Source of the DNA: Acidobacteriota bacterium
GTDB taxonomy: Bacteria > Acidobacteriota > Vicinamibacteria > Fen-336
NCBI GenBank assembly: GCA_022340585.1
Contig: JAJDNS010000073.1
Location: 54,647 to 118,646, forward strand
DNA length: 64,000 nucleotides
Direction of reading: 5' to 3'
A program made the translations under genes and the position numbers. Positions 51,554-60,860 of this stretch are shown here, piece after piece (position 1 is the stretch's first letter; each line of letters opens with the position of its first letter). The notes below the pieces were generated by a model. That model was given only the letters and a program-made list of their open reading frames with translations, was not told where the DNA came from and did no database searches.

Positions 51554-52368
51554 TGCCTGTCGCCCCGCTTCGTCCCGCTCCCGGCGGACTCTCCGGTCGG
51601 CGCGACGAACGCCTCACGATCCGTGGCGGAAGAGTGAGTCGTCCCCGGTCTCATGTGCTGTCCCCCGACCACCAGCTCGAGCCACAGCCGCGACAGGTCG
51701 ACGAGGGTCCGGCCCACGCGGGGAAAGTTGAAGAACTGGCTCTTGCCGTAGCTGCGGTGAAAGTGATGCACCGGGACCTCGGCGATGCGGAACCCGTGAT
51801 CCTGGACCTTCTTCATCAGCTCCACGCAGATGACCCCGGACGAGCGGGTGAGACGAACCTTGTCGAACACGCTCCTTCTCATCAGGCGGAAGTCGCAGTC
51901 CACGTCGCGGAGGCGGAGGCCGAACGCGGTCTTCACGAACCAGTGGTACAGGCGGCCGATGACCACGCGGTGGAGGGGATCGTTACGGGAGATCTTGTAG
52001 CCGTTGACGAAGTCCACCTCCGGGCCGAAGGCCTCGTAGAGATTCGTGATCTCCCTCGGGTCGTACTGGGCGTCGCCGTCGGTGTAGAACACGAGCTCCT
52101 TCGAGGCGGTGGCGAAGCCGGTCCGGAGCGCGCCTCCGTACCCTCGATTCGACTCGTGGTGCACCACCTTGAGCCAGGGGAAGTGCCGGGCCATCTCGTC
52201 GAGGAGCTCGCCGGTGTGATCAGGGCTGCCGTCGTCCACCACGATGACCTCGTGGTCGTCGGTGATCTGCCGTGCTGTCATGTGCGAGACGAGAGCCAGG
52301 CTCGCGATGGTCCCGGCATCGTTGTAGGCCGGGAAGAAGATGCTGAGGCTCGGCTGTCCTGCACTCAT
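51550..52368 (-). CDS. GT2 family glycosyltransferase
   Basis: 272 residues from ATG 52368 with GAAGGA ahead; a GTG at 52395 would add nine residues. GT2 core: LSIFFPAYNDAGTIASLALVSH, EVIVVDDGSPDHTGELLDEMARHF, ELVFYTDGDAQYDPREI (D-G-D-A-Q), VDCDFRLMRRSVFDKVRLTRSSGVICVELMKKV, then VPVHHFHRSYGKSQFFNFPRVGRTLVDLSRLWLELVV. Looks like a polyprenyl-phosphate glycosyltransferase of the GtrB/DPM1 group without membrane domain. First gene of the sub-run that ends at the DegT gene. Confidence 0.9.
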   Translation of the reverse strand: MSAGQPSLSIFFPAYNDAGTIASLALVSHMTARQITDDHEVIVVDDGSPDHTGELLDEMARHFPWLKVVHHESNRGYGGALRTGFATASKELVFYTDGDAQYDPREITNLYEAFGPEVDFVNGYKISRNDPLHRVVIGRLYHWFVKTAFGLRLRDVDCDFRLMRRSVFDKVRLTRSSGVICVELMKKVQDHGFRIAEVPVHHFHRSYGKSQFFNFPRVGRTLVDLSRLWLELVVGGQHMRPGTTHSSATDREAFVAPTGESAGSGTKRGDRQ

Positions 52369-52426
52369 GGGGTCCTTCAGGCGGGAACGGGCCACGCTAG
52401 CACGCGCCGTCGAGAACGGTCAAACC

Positions 52427-55147
52427 TCACGCGCGCCGCCTAGGGACACGATCGTCATGGCGGAATCGCGTCCTTTCCCGCGCATCCGGTCGCCGGCCGG
52501 TTCGGTCCGCGGAAGGTGGCCTCGTGCGCAGCCCCTCGCGCGCCACCGCGACCACGAGGCCGGTCGCACCGAGGAGGGCCAGGGCCAGCCCGACGCCGAG
52601 GCCGCGGGCGTGGTGGCGCAGGACGATCCGATGCGTGCCCTCCCCCAGCACCACGCCGATGCGGTCGCCGTTGACCCGGATGACCCGCCGAGGTTTCCGA
52701 TCGACCGACGCTCGCCACCCGGGGTCCCATCCCTCGCTGACGACCAGGAGCCCTGGGCCGCCCGCCCGCACGACCACCCGGCCGCCCCTCGCCCGGGCCA
52801 CGACCGCCTCCGACGACCGGCTGGCGCCGGGCAGCGTCACCCCCTCCACGTCGCCCTCGAGCGCGATGGCTTCCCGGGAGCTGTCCACCCCCAATCGGGT
52901 CGGCGACCGCAGGAAGTCGGCGACCCGCTCGGCATCCGGGAGCCTCCGGAGCGACTCCACCACTCGGGCCGGCCCGATCCCTCGCCGGACCTCGAAGAGC
53001 GTCACCCGGGGGGTGGCCGCCGCCGACCTCAAGCGCACGCTGTCGCTCAGGTAGGCGGAGGTGAGCCCGACACCCGAGGTCCGCCCGGTCTCCTCGTCCC
53101 GCAGTCCCACGCGGAGGAGCCACAGGGGCGGGGCCCCGGGCCAGGCTCGGAAGCGGAGCGCCACCACCGCGAAGCGACCAGGCAGTCGGAGGACCCCGAG
53201 GTACTGATGCCCCTCGAACCCCTCGCGCACCGGGAAGCTTCGGAGGATCGGTGCCCGTCCGTGGCGAACGACGTCCCGCACGTCGGGGCGCTCCCAGGCC
53301 CACTCCGCGGTCTCCACCCCGGCCCGGATGGGGAGCCAGATCTCGTGGCCGGAGGCAAGGCGGGCGACGCACTCGGCCACGATCTCTCCCTGGGGCACGT
53401 GGGTGGCCTGGGCCAGGAACGAAGCGATGCGCACCTCGGTGGCGTGGGTGAACGGCACCACGAAGAGTCGCGGCCGCGGGGGCTCGAGGACGAGGTCGAG
53501 GGTGTCACCGAGCCCGTCCGCGTCGACCGGGGCGGCGAGGGACTCGGTGGGGACCTGCACCCACCGGACACCCAGAAGCTCGAGGCGTCCAGGATCGGTC
53601 TCCAGAAACTCGTGGGGGACGGTCCCGTCACTGCGCATCCCGCCGAGGGCTTCGCGGCGGGAGGCGGGGACGAGAGGGTCGTAGCCGTCGACGTTGCGCC
53701 GCCCGGCGAAGACCGCCCGGTTCGCCGAGGCGAGGTCGTCCTCGCGCGTCCGGGGCCAGGACTCGACGAGGGAGAGGGTCCGCTCTCCCCGGCGCGGCCC
53801 CATGACGTGGTCGATCGCCCGTTTCGTGGGCGTGCCCTGCTCGAGGTCCCGAGCACCGGGGGCTCCGGCCCAGGCCTGGCGGCCCCACGGCTGGAGGAGA
53901 AATGAGGCCACGACCGGCAGGAGAAACACTCCGGCCACCGCGGGGCGGGGGGATCCGGCGAGGAGCACGTAGAGGATGAGGCCGAGGGCGAGGAGGCCAA
54001 CGGGAGCCGCGAGCTCCCTCGGGAGCGGCCCGGTGACGCTGGTGGCCACCGAGAGCGCAGCGGTGGCGAACAGCGCGACCACCGCAGTGAGCACACGCAG
54101 GTGCCGGCCGACGGGCTCGGCGCGTCCAGACCACTGCGCGGAAAGGGAGAGCCCGCCGAGCACCGCCAGGGCCAGGTCGAAGGCGAGGGGGATGGCACCC
54201 CCTCCGTCGGGCCCTCCGCGGAGCGCCAGAAGGGCCATCAGCGCCAGGGTGGTGACCGCGGCGACGCGAAGCGCGACGACGGACCCCAGGAGGGGGACCG
54301 CGGCGAGGGCGAACACCGGGGCCGGCGTGTGGGAGACGTAGCGCAGCACGAGCCCCGTCACCCCGGCGACCGTCGCCGCGCCGGAGCCCGCGGCCCCGGC
54401 CCCGCCCGGACCGGCGGCCCGCAGGGCAAGCACGGTCGGGACGAGCTGGGGCGCGGCGAGGAGCGCGCCGGCTCCGACCGCCGCGATCAGTCCCCGAAGA
54501 CCAGCTCCCTGGCCCGGCCGATGGAGGAGGGTGACCAGCATCCGGGCGGCGAGGAGCAGGGCCCCGGCCCCCACCGCTTCCTTCGAACCGGCGAGAAGGA
54601 GAAGGGCGACGGCGAGTGCCACCGCAACGGCGGAGGCGGCGCGAGGCCGGCCGAGGTGAGCTTCCGCGGCGAGCAGGGCGAGGGGCAGGGCCGGTGCCGC
54701 CACCACGGTCGCGGTGTCACCCAGGTGTCCGACCAGATACGGGCCCAGGCCGAAGGCGAGTCCGGCTACGAAGGCACCCACCGGCTCCGCCCCCAGGCGC
54801 CGGGCCCAGGCGTAGGTGAGGGGCGCGGCGCAGGCCAGCGAGACGAGGACGAGGATCTGGAAGGCGGTGAACGGTGCCAGCGGAGTCAGGGCCGCCATGA
54901 GCGGGTGGAAGATCCCGGGACGGTAGGCGGCGAGGAGGGGGCTTCCCGAGAAGGACGACGGGTTCCAGGACGGCACCTCTCCGCGCTCGATGGCGCGCCA
55001 CGCCTCCACCCGCAGGGGGAGATGGAGCGCGACCCCGTCCCCCGGCCCCAGGAGCTGCCCCGCGACCCACGCCGGTGCGTGGGCGAGGACCGGGGCCAGG
55101 GCCAGGAGAAGAATCAGGAAGGGCTCGCGCCGGCGGGCGGCTGCCAT
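52427..55147 (-). CDS. YfhO-like multi-spanning membrane protein
   Basis: 906 residues. The N-terminal ~470 residues carry about a dozen predicted transmembrane segments (FLILLLALAPVLAHAPAWVAG; FTAFQILVLVSLACAAPLTYA; AVAVALAVALLLLAGS; LAAPQLVPTVLALRA). The C-terminal half is a soluble exoplasmic domain ending with a last membrane helix (GVGLALALLGATGLVVAVAREG). The motif LLVVSEGWDPGWRASVDRKPRRVIRVNGDRIGVVL is typical of YfhO (GT-C-like) proteins, which glycosylate surface polymers such as teichoic acids in Firmicutes. Acceptor unknown here. N-terminal RAIERGEVPSWNPSSFSGSPLLA is also characteristic. Possible -10 TAGTGT at 55161-55156. Confidence 0.82.
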   Translation of the reverse strand: MAAARRREPFLILLLALAPVLAHAPAWVAGQLLGPGDGVALHLPLRVEAWRAIERGEVPSWNPSSFSGSPLLAAYRPGIFHPLMAALTPLAPFTAFQILVLVSLACAAPLTYAWARRLGAEPVGAFVAGLAFGLGPYLVGHLGDTATVVAAPALPLALLAAEAHLGRPRAASAVAVALAVALLLLAGSKEAVGAGALLLAARMLVTLLHRPGQGAGLRGLIAAVGAGALLAAPQLVPTVLALRAAGPGGAGAAGSGAATVAGVTGLVLRYVSHTPAPVFALAAVPLLGSVVALRVAAVTTLALMALLALRGGPDGGGAIPLAFDLALAVLGGLSLSAQWSGRAEPVGRHLRVLTAVVALFATAALSVATSVTGPLPRELAAPVGLLALGLILYVLLAGSPRPAVAGVFLLPVVASFLLQPWGRQAWAGAPGARDLEQGTPTKRAIDHVMGPRRGERTLSLVESWPRTREDDLASANRAVFAGRRNVDGYDPLVPASRREALGGMRSDGTVPHEFLETDPGRLELLGVRWVQVPTESLAAPVDADGLGDTLDLVLEPPRPRLFVVPFTHATEVRIASFLAQATHVPQGEIVAECVARLASGHEIWLPIRAGVETAEWAWERPDVRDVVRHGRAPILRSFPVREGFEGHQYLGVLRLPGRFAVVALRFRAWPGAPPLWLLRVGLRDEETGRTSGVGLTSAYLSDSVRLRSAAATPRVTLFEVRRGIGPARVVESLRRLPDAERVADFLRSPTRLGVDSSREAIALEGDVEGVTLPGASRSSEAVVARARGGRVVVRAGGPGLLVVSEGWDPGWRASVDRKPRRVIRVNGDRIGVVLGEGTHRIVLRHHARGLGVGLALALLGATGLVVAVAREGLRTRPPSADRTGRRPDARERTRFRHDDRVPRRRA

Positions 55148-55212
55148 GGCGGATCACACTAGCATGAGCCCCCGGGGCGCGCCTCGACAATCGAGGACTC
55201 GCGCCGAGGCCC

Positions 55213-56100
55213 TCAGCCGGCGCGACGGCGCTCGAGGGCCGCCCGCCAGGCGGAGTAGAACCGGAACTGGGCGGCGTTGTCGAGCACCACGCTCTCGCCC
55301 TCGGCCCGCTCGCCCCGGCCCGCCCGCCCCAGGGCGCTGGCGGCGGCCAGAGGCCCGCGCGGCTCGGGCTCGGCCACGCCGAACGCCGGAGGCAGGCGCC
55401 GAAACCCGTCGTCCTCGGCCACCTCGGCTCGGATCTCGTCCACCCAGGCCTCGAGCTCGAGCCGGGTCGAGCCGGCGCCGGCGGTCCCGAACTCGAAGTT
55501 CGCGATGTCGATCTCCACTGGCCGCCGGTCGGCTCGCCGGTGGAGGTGGACCCGATACCCTTCCTCGAGAGACGCGGTGTCCACTCGGCGGCGGCGGAAC
55601 ACCGGCTGATACTGGCGTGCAATGGGGCCGCGGACGACGATGAGCAGGTCCCCCCGGTGGAGCGTCACCGGACCCTCCTCGGTGCGCAGCGTCAGGGACC
55701 CCCGTCCTCGCTCTCCGCCGAGCGCGCGCAGGGGCGGGTCCCGAAGCTCTTCCTCCGCGACCGTTTCGACCCTCAGCCCCCCTGCGTGCAGCCGCCGTGC
55801 TTCGGCCTCGGCGAGCTCGGGGGCGAGGAGTCGGTGAAGGTGGAAGCCACGCCGACGAGCCAGGAGCGCGGCTTCGTAGGTGGCGAGCCCCAGCACGCTC
55901 TCGAGCCTTTCCGGGTCCGCGGCGTCGAGGTCGAGAATGACGAGGGTGCGGGCGGGGCCCGGGGCCTCGGGGGCGACGGACCCCGGAGGGTCGGGGATGG
56001 GCAGGCGCGGGACCAGTGGCGAGGGCAGGACCTGCCCACAGTACAGACACCGTTCGCGGGCGACGGCCACCGGGCGCCGGCAGGAGGGACAGGTCGACAC
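55213..56100 (-). CDS. Zinc-ribbon protein of unknown function
   Basis: 295 residues. N-terminal zinc ribbon STCPSCRRPVAVARERCLYCGQ (two CxxC). The rest lacks a known domain; it contains LVILDLDAADPERLESVLGLATYEAALLARRRGFHLHRLL and a beta-rich segment with EEGPVTLHRGDLLIVVRGPIARQ. Cytosolic, no signal peptide or membrane helix. Lies between ychF and the YfhO-like gene on the same strand with 65-110-base gaps, so linkage is loose. Confidence 0.6.
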   Translation of the reverse strand: MSTCPSCRRPVAVARERCLYCGQVLPSPLVPRLPIPDPPGSVAPEAPGPARTLVILDLDAADPERLESVLGLATYEAALLARRRGFHLHRLLAPELAEAEARRLHAGGLRVETVAEEELRDPPLRALGGERGRGSLTLRTEEGPVTLHRGDLLIVVRGPIARQYQPVFRRRRVDTASLEEGYRVHLHRRADRRPVEIDIANFEFGTAGAGSTRLELEAWVDEIRAEVAEDDGFRRLPPAFGVAEPEPRGPLAAASALGRAGRGERAEGESVVLDNAAQFRFYSAWRAALERRRAG

Positions 56101-56211
56101 CTATCCGACCGCTGCCGGGGCGGCTCCGGACCCCGGACGCCGGCCGAGGGCGGTCGCCGCGGAAGCCGGTCCGATCCGCGCCAGGAAACGCGGTGCGTTC
56201 AACGGCGTGTC

Positions 56212-57288
56212 CTAGACCGCAAATCGGAAGTTGATGACGTCGCCGTCCTTCACCTCGTACTCCTTGCCTTCGAGGTGCAGCGTGCCGCGCTCCCGGCAGG
56301 CGGCGAGCGAGCCAGCGGCGAGCAGCTTCTCACACGGCACCACCTCCGCCCGAATGAAGCCCCGCTCGATGTCGGAGTGAATGGCTCCGGCTGCCACCTG
56401 GGCCTTCGTCCCCCCGCGGATGGTCCAGGCTCGGCACTCGTCCTCGCCCACGGTGAGGAAGGAGATGAGGCCGAGCAGCTCGTAGGACGTGCGAATGACC
56501 CGGTCGAGGCCGGGCTCGGACAGGCCGAGATCTTCCCGGAAGGCCCGTGCGTCCTCGCCGTCGAGCTCGGCCATCTCCGCCTCGATGGGCGCGGAGACGG
56601 CACACAGCGCCACCCCGGGGCGACGGGCGAACTCGCGGAGCCCGGAGGCGTCGAGGTAGGCGTCGGCCTCGCCGGTGCGGTCCTCGTCCAGGTTCGCGAC
56701 GATGAGGAGTGGCTTCTCCGACAGAAGTGCGTACCCCCGCAGTCGCTGCCGCTCGTCGTCGGAGAGGCCCACCTCGCGCAGGGGCTTCTCCGACTCCAGG
56801 CCTTCCTTGAGCTTCAGAAAGAGCTCCCGCTCGGCAACGTCCCCGGGCGTCTTCGACTTCCCGATGCTCGCCTCCAGGCGCTCGATCCTTCGCTCCACGG
56901 TGGCGAGATCGGCGAGGATGAGCTCGAGATCGAGCACGCTGGCGTCGCGAAGTGGATCGATGGATCCCTCGGGGTGGGGCACGGTCTCCGATTCGAAGGC
57001 GCGGACCACGTGGACCAGGGCGTCCACGCCGCGCAGGGCGGGCAGGTCCACGAGGGCCGAGCCCTGTCCCTTCCCGACCCCGGGCACGTCGACGTACTCG
57101 ACCGTCGCCCAGGTGCGCTTCTTCGGGTTGAAGATGTCGGCCAGGGCATCGACCCGGGGATCGGGGACGCGGGCGATGCCGAGCCTTGCCTCCGGTCGGC
57201 TGCCGGGCGCGGGACTCGGCGACCCGGTGAGAAGCTGGAAGAGGGTGCTCTTTCCGACGAGCGAAAGCCCGACGATGCCAGCCTTCAT
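56212..57288 (-). CDS. ychF: YchF family (Obg-like) GTP/ATP-binding protein
   Basis: 358 residues, a TRAFAC-class P-loop NTPase. G1 is GIVGLSLVGKSTLFQLLTG, where YchF usually has P-N-V-G-K-S; the Pro-Asn is replaced by Ser-Leu. G3: VDVPGVGKGQG. The NKxD motif is replaced by NLDE, which gives YchF ATP preference. A coiled-coil segment lies about residues 125-180 and the C-terminal TGS domain ends in GTLHLEGKEYEVKDGDVINFRFAV. Role debated (ribosome association, oxidative stress, catalase control). The mRNA appears to be leaderless. Confidence 0.93.
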   Translation of the reverse strand: MKAGIVGLSLVGKSTLFQLLTGSPSPAPGSRPEARLGIARVPDPRVDALADIFNPKKRTWATVEYVDVPGVGKGQGSALVDLPALRGVDALVHVVRAFESETVPHPEGSIDPLRDASVLDLELILADLATVERRIERLEASIGKSKTPGDVAERELFLKLKEGLESEKPLREVGLSDDERQRLRGYALLSEKPLLIVANLDEDRTGEADAYLDASGLREFARRPGVALCAVSAPIEAEMAELDGEDARAFREDLGLSEPGLDRVIRTSYELLGLISFLTVGEDECRAWTIRGGTKAQVAAGAIHSDIERGFIRAEVVPCEKLLAAGSLAACRERGTLHLEGKEYEVKDGDVINFRFAV

Positions 57289-57296
57289 ATTGGCAG

Positions 57297-57302
57297 ATTA
57301 TA
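57297..57302 (-). promoter_or_regulatory. -10 box of ychF (leaderless)
   Basis: TATAAT on the minus strand (57302-57297), eight bases before the ATG at 57288. No -35 or Shine-Dalgarno. Divergent to the -10 box of the VWA gene (57337-57342); the two promoters share a 65-base gap. Confidence 0.6.
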
Positions 57303-57336
57303 GCGGCCACCTCGGAAGGCGAAGGCCCCCAGGGTG

Positions 57337-57342
57337 TAGAAT
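57337..57342 (+). promoter_or_regulatory. -10 box of the VWA-protein gene (leaderless)
   Basis: TAGAAT eleven bases before the ATG at 57354. No Shine-Dalgarno between box and start, so the transcript is probably leaderless. Confidence 0.5.
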
Positions 57343-57353
57343 CAGAATCCGCG

Positions 57354-58883
57354 ATGTTGCCCGCCCTGCTCGCTCTCGCGCTCCAGGCGGGCCCCGCGCT
57401 GCCGGGCGAAGGCGCCCCCTCTCCGCCTCCCGCGAGCGAGGGCCCGGTGATCCTGTTCCTCGTGGACAACTCTGCCTCGCTCCCGCCCCTCGACCCGGAC
57501 GAGGACCGGGTGAAGGCGTTGAAGAAGATGCTGGGCTTCATCGAGGGCGGCACCCAGCGGCTGATCCTCTTCGGGGGAAGTCGTGAGGTCTCGGTCGACG
57601 ACGTCAGCCGCTACAGCAACGACGGCCAGTGGACGGACTTCTACTACGCCTTCGTCCGGGCGCAGGGCCTCGCCCTGTCGTACCCGCCGGGAACCGACAT
57701 CCGCATGGTCCTCCTCACCGATGCCATCGTGGATCCCGATCCCGCCGACTGGCCGAACGCTCCCGTGGGTGAAGATCTGGCCGCCCACACCATTCGCCGC
57801 ACCGTGGAGCTGCTGCGCGAGATGAGGCTGCCGCTCTACGTGATCCTGGTGGGCGACCCGACCGGTCCAGGAGCCGGGGACCGCGAGCAGTCGCCGGGGT
57901 TCGTGCTCGAGATGGTGCGTGCGGCCAACGGTGCCTCCGCGGCGCCTCTCGCCCAGACGCTGGCGTCGTTTCTCGGAGACGACGGGCTGCTCCTCCGCAA
58001 GTTCATCTACCGCGTGCGCCCGGACGAGGGCCTGGAGGTCCTCGAGCCCACGGTCCGGCGAATCGCCTCGCCTCCGCAGCCGGCGGTCGAGGCGAAGATC
58101 TTCGGCTACTTCTTCCTCCCTCTGCTCCTGATCCTGCTCGCCCTGATCGGGTTGTTCGTGCGCTCCTTTCCCGGTCCGGGAGATCTCGAGATCGTCGAGC
58201 TCGGTTTCGAGCAGCCGGTGCACCTGGTTGCGGACCGCCTCCACCGCACCCATGAAGGTTCCCTCGTCGCCCAGGGACTGAGCCTGGTCTCGGATGCCCG
58301 GGAAGCGTCGGCCACCTTCACCTTGCGGAAGCCGGATGTCGACCTCACGGGCACCGGACTCGACGCCGGGGGGCTCGACCCCAGCGACGCGGCGCTCCTG
58401 CCTCTCGACCTGGAGGCGCTGCGGGAGAAGATCGAGGTCGCCACCGACTCCGGGACCCGGGAGGAGAAGATCCGGGCTCTCAACCTCGACTACATGGCTA
58501 AGAGCATGAGCGCCAGGGACGCCGAGCAGATCCTGACCCGGCCAGTTGCCGAGCGCGGACACCTGCCGGCCATCGATTTCGTCCGGGCCAAGACCCACCT
58601 GGCTCTCAGCGACACGCTGCAGGAGCGGCTCCTCGCACCCCGGCTCCACCTGGCAACCTACGGGCGGGACGGCGCCCGGCGTGAGGTGAAGCCCGGCGAT
58701 GGCGTCCGCATTGGGCGCTACGGCTTCACCGTGCGCGACCTGGCGCTGGAGGGGCGCAAGGACGCGCGACTCGCACTTCGCTACGACCGCGTGCCCTCGC
58801 TGCTCGGGCTCAAGACGATCCTGCCCGGGTATCTCCAGCAAGCGCTCCGCTTCCGGCGGAGCCGGCAGAGAGCCGTCAGCTGA
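57354..58883 (+). CDS. Membrane protein with von Willebrand factor A-like domain
   Basis: 509 residues. The N-terminus is a hydrophobic signal (LPALLALALQAGPALPG). A VWA-like domain spans ~30-200, with a MIDAS-type DNSAS at residues 38-42 and IRMVLLTDAIVDPD later. A transmembrane helix is near 243-263 (FLPLLLILLALIGLFV). The cytoplasmic C-terminal ~240 residues have no recognised domain, although VKPGDGVRIGRYGFTVRDLAL may be a small beta-sandwich. VWA domains bind proteins via metal; here the exposed part would be periplasmic. The PilZ gene starts six bases after the stop. Confidence 0.75.
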   Translation: MLPALLALALQAGPALPGEGAPSPPPASEGPVILFLVDNSASLPPLDPDEDRVKALKKMLGFIEGGTQRLILFGGSREVSVDDVSRYSNDGQWTDFYYAFVRAQGLALSYPPGTDIRMVLLTDAIVDPDPADWPNAPVGEDLAAHTIRRTVELLREMRLPLYVILVGDPTGPGAGDREQSPGFVLEMVRAANGASAAPLAQTLASFLGDDGLLLRKFIYRVRPDEGLEVLEPTVRRIASPPQPAVEAKIFGYFFLPLLLILLALIGLFVRSFPGPGDLEIVELGFEQPVHLVADRLHRTHEGSLVAQGLSLVSDAREASATFTLRKPDVDLTGTGLDAGGLDPSDAALLPLDLEALREKIEVATDSGTREEKIRALNLDYMAKSMSARDAEQILTRPVAERGHLPAIDFVRAKTHLALSDTLQERLLAPRLHLATYGRDGARREVKPGDGVRIGRYGFTVRDLALEGRKDARLALRYDRVPSLLGLKTILPGYLQQALRFRRSRQRAVS

Positions 58884-58888
58884 GCTCC

Positions 58889-59824
58889 ATGGACGAAGGC
58901 GCCATCCTGGCCGCCGGCCTCGACATCCGCGAGCTGCGCCTCGAGGTGCGCTTTCTCCAGCGCGCCCCCCGCCTCGTGAAGGAGGTGTCCACCGCCCAGG
59001 CGCTCTTCGACGCCCTCCCCGGCGGCTCGGCCCGGCTCGTGGTGCTCGGCTCGACGCTCCCGGACCTGCCGCTCCCGGAGACGATCGAGCGCATTCGCGA
59101 GGACCCGGCCCTCGCACGCGTCTCGATCCTCGCCGTCATCTCGGCCTCCGAGGCGAGCGACGCCGAGGGCCTCGTGCTCCGGGCGGGTGCCAACGCCGCG
59201 CTGCGGCGGCCCCTCGACCGCTTCGTGCTGGAGAGCTGGCTGGCGAAGCTGGTCGCGGTCCCCCAGCGTGTCCAGACACGGGTCCCGGTTCACGTCCAGG
59301 TGGTGGGAACGCCCCATCGGTCCTCGAACGGTCACTTCTACGGCCTGACGCGCAACCTCAGCGTGCACGGGATGCTGCTGGCGAGCCCGGTCAGGATCGA
59401 CAGCGACGACGTCGACCTGGAGATCGACCTGCCGGAGCCCGAGGGACGCGTTCGGGTGCTCGGGAGAGTCACCCGGAGGGCCCCGGACGTGGGCTGGCCC
59501 TACATCGGCTACGGAATAGAGTTTCTCTTCCTGCCCGAGGCGGGCCAGCGCGCGATCGAGCGGATGGTCGAGAGAGAGCGTCCCATGGAGGCGCCGCGCC
59601 CCCAGTGGGCCCCGGGGGCCATCCACTCGACGGTGCGACGGGAGGAGTGGATCTACGAGCTCACCGAGCCCCTGCGCTTCGAGGGGGGCTTCCTGGTGGA
59701 GATTCGACGGGCCGCGCGCGAGGACTGGCGCGCCGGCAGCTCCAGCCCCTTCTACGTCGTGCAGGGACAGAGCGCCACCGCTGCCCTCGAGACCGCCCGC
59801 GGCTTCGTCCGCGAGCACGGCTAG
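58889..59824 (+). CDS. PilZ-domain protein with receiver-like N-terminal domain
   Basis: 311 residues. The N-terminal ~120 residues have a CheY-like alternation (RLVVLGSTLPDLPLPETIERIREDPALARVSILAVISASEASDAEGLVLRAGANAALRRPLDRFVLESWL) with no obvious phospho-acceptor Asp at the expected site, so it may be a degenerate receiver. The PilZ domain runs ~125-235: RVQTRVPVHVQV (RxxxR) and LTRNLSVHGMLLAS (N-x-S-x-x-G), the c-di-GMP binding signature. The C-terminal ~75 residues are unassigned. Together with the VWA gene and GT2 gene it forms a possible c-di-GMP-controlled unit. Confidence 0.82.
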   Translation: MDEGAILAAGLDIRELRLEVRFLQRAPRLVKEVSTAQALFDALPGGSARLVVLGSTLPDLPLPETIERIREDPALARVSILAVISASEASDAEGLVLRAGANAALRRPLDRFVLESWLAKLVAVPQRVQTRVPVHVQVVGTPHRSSNGHFYGLTRNLSVHGMLLASPVRIDSDDVDLEIDLPEPEGRVRVLGRVTRRAPDVGWPYIGYGIEFLFLPEAGQRAIERMVERERPMEAPRPQWAPGAIHSTVRREEWIYELTEPLRFEGGFLVEIRRAAREDWRAGSSSPFYVVQGQSATAALETARGFVREHG

Positions 59825-59829
59825 GAACG

Positions 59830-60840
59830 GTGCCCCGCGTCAGCGTGCTTCTCCCGGTGCGCGACGCCGCGGACACCCTGCCCGAGTGCCTCGACTCGCT
59901 CGCCGCGCAGACGCTCCGCGAGCACGAGGTCGTGACGGTCGACGACGGATCGCGTGACGGCAGCGCGGAGCTGCTCGAGGCCCGGGCCGCGCAGGACCCG
60001 CGAGTCCGCCTCATCCGCACGGCCGCCCGGGGCCTGGTGTCCGCCCTCGGCCTCGCCCTCGCCGAGGCTCGGACTGGGATCGTCATCCGGATGGATGCCG
60101 ACGACGTGGCCCACCCCGAGCGCCTGGAGCGACAGGCGAGGCGCCTCGAGAACGACTCCGGCGTGGACGTGCTCGGCTCCCGGGTGGAGCTGCTGTCCGC
60201 GGCCGGGATGCCCCCCTCCGGGGGGATGCGGGCCTACGTGGACTGGCTGAACCAGCTCCTCGACCACGCCTCGATGGCGCGGGACCGTTTCGTCGAGTCG
60301 CCCCTCGTCCACCCCACCGTGGCGATGAGACGCCAGACGCTGGTCGCCCTGGGTGGCTGGCGCGACTCCTCCGGACCCGAGGACTACGATCTCTGGCTGC
60401 GGGCCTTCGACGCCGGGCTCCGCTTTGGCAAGCTCCCGGAAGCCCTGCTCCGCTGGCGCGACCGGCCCCGGCGGCTGACGCGGACGGACCCCCGCTACGG
60501 GCCCGACCGGTTCCTGGCCCTCAAGCTGGCGGCCCTGCGGAGGGGGCCGCTCGCCGGGGACCGGCCGACCGTCGTCTGGGGCGCCGGGCCGATCGGCAAG
60601 GCCTGGGCCCGGGCGCTCCTCGCCGCCGGCAACCCGGTCGCCGCCTTTGTCGAGGTCGATCCCCGGAAGATCGACGCCCGGATCCACGGCGCTCCCGTGA
60701 TCCCCGTGGCCCGCGCCTCGACGGTCCGGGGGGCCGTCCACCTCGCCGCGGTCGGGCAGAGAGGCGCCCGGGCGCGCATCAGGGCCGAGGCCGCGCGCCT
60801 GGGTCTCGTCGATGGCACCGACCTCTTCGCCGTGGCGTGA
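59830..60840 (+). CDS. GT2 glycosyltransferase fused to a Rossmann-type C-terminal domain
   Basis: 336 residues from GTG 59830, five bases after the PilZ gene. GT2 core: VSVLLPVRDAADTLPECLDSLAAQTLREHEVVTVDDGSRDGSAELL, IVIRMDADDVAHPERLERQ, ESPLVHPTVAMRRQTLVALGGWRDSSGPEDYDLWLRAF. After ~residue 245 a second domain starts with TVVWGAGPIGKAWARALLAAGNPVAAFVEVDPRKIDARIHGAPVIP, a G-x-G-x-x-G nucleotide-binding motif. The fusion suggests the transferase is coupled to a sugar-nucleotide or NAD-binding partner. No membrane segments. Co-transcribed with the PilZ gene. Confidence 0.82.
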   Translation: MPRVSVLLPVRDAADTLPECLDSLAAQTLREHEVVTVDDGSRDGSAELLEARAAQDPRVRLIRTAARGLVSALGLALAEARTGIVIRMDADDVAHPERLERQARRLENDSGVDVLGSRVELLSAAGMPPSGGMRAYVDWLNQLLDHASMARDRFVESPLVHPTVAMRRQTLVALGGWRDSSGPEDYDLWLRAFDAGLRFGKLPEALLRWRDRPRRLTRTDPRYGPDRFLALKLAALRRGPLAGDRPTVVWGAGPIGKAWARALLAAGNPVAAFVEVDPRKIDARIHGAPVIPVARASTVRGAVHLAAVGQRGARARIRAEAARLGLVDGTDLFAVA

Positions 60841-60860
60841 GTGCCGGTCGCCGCGGTCGC

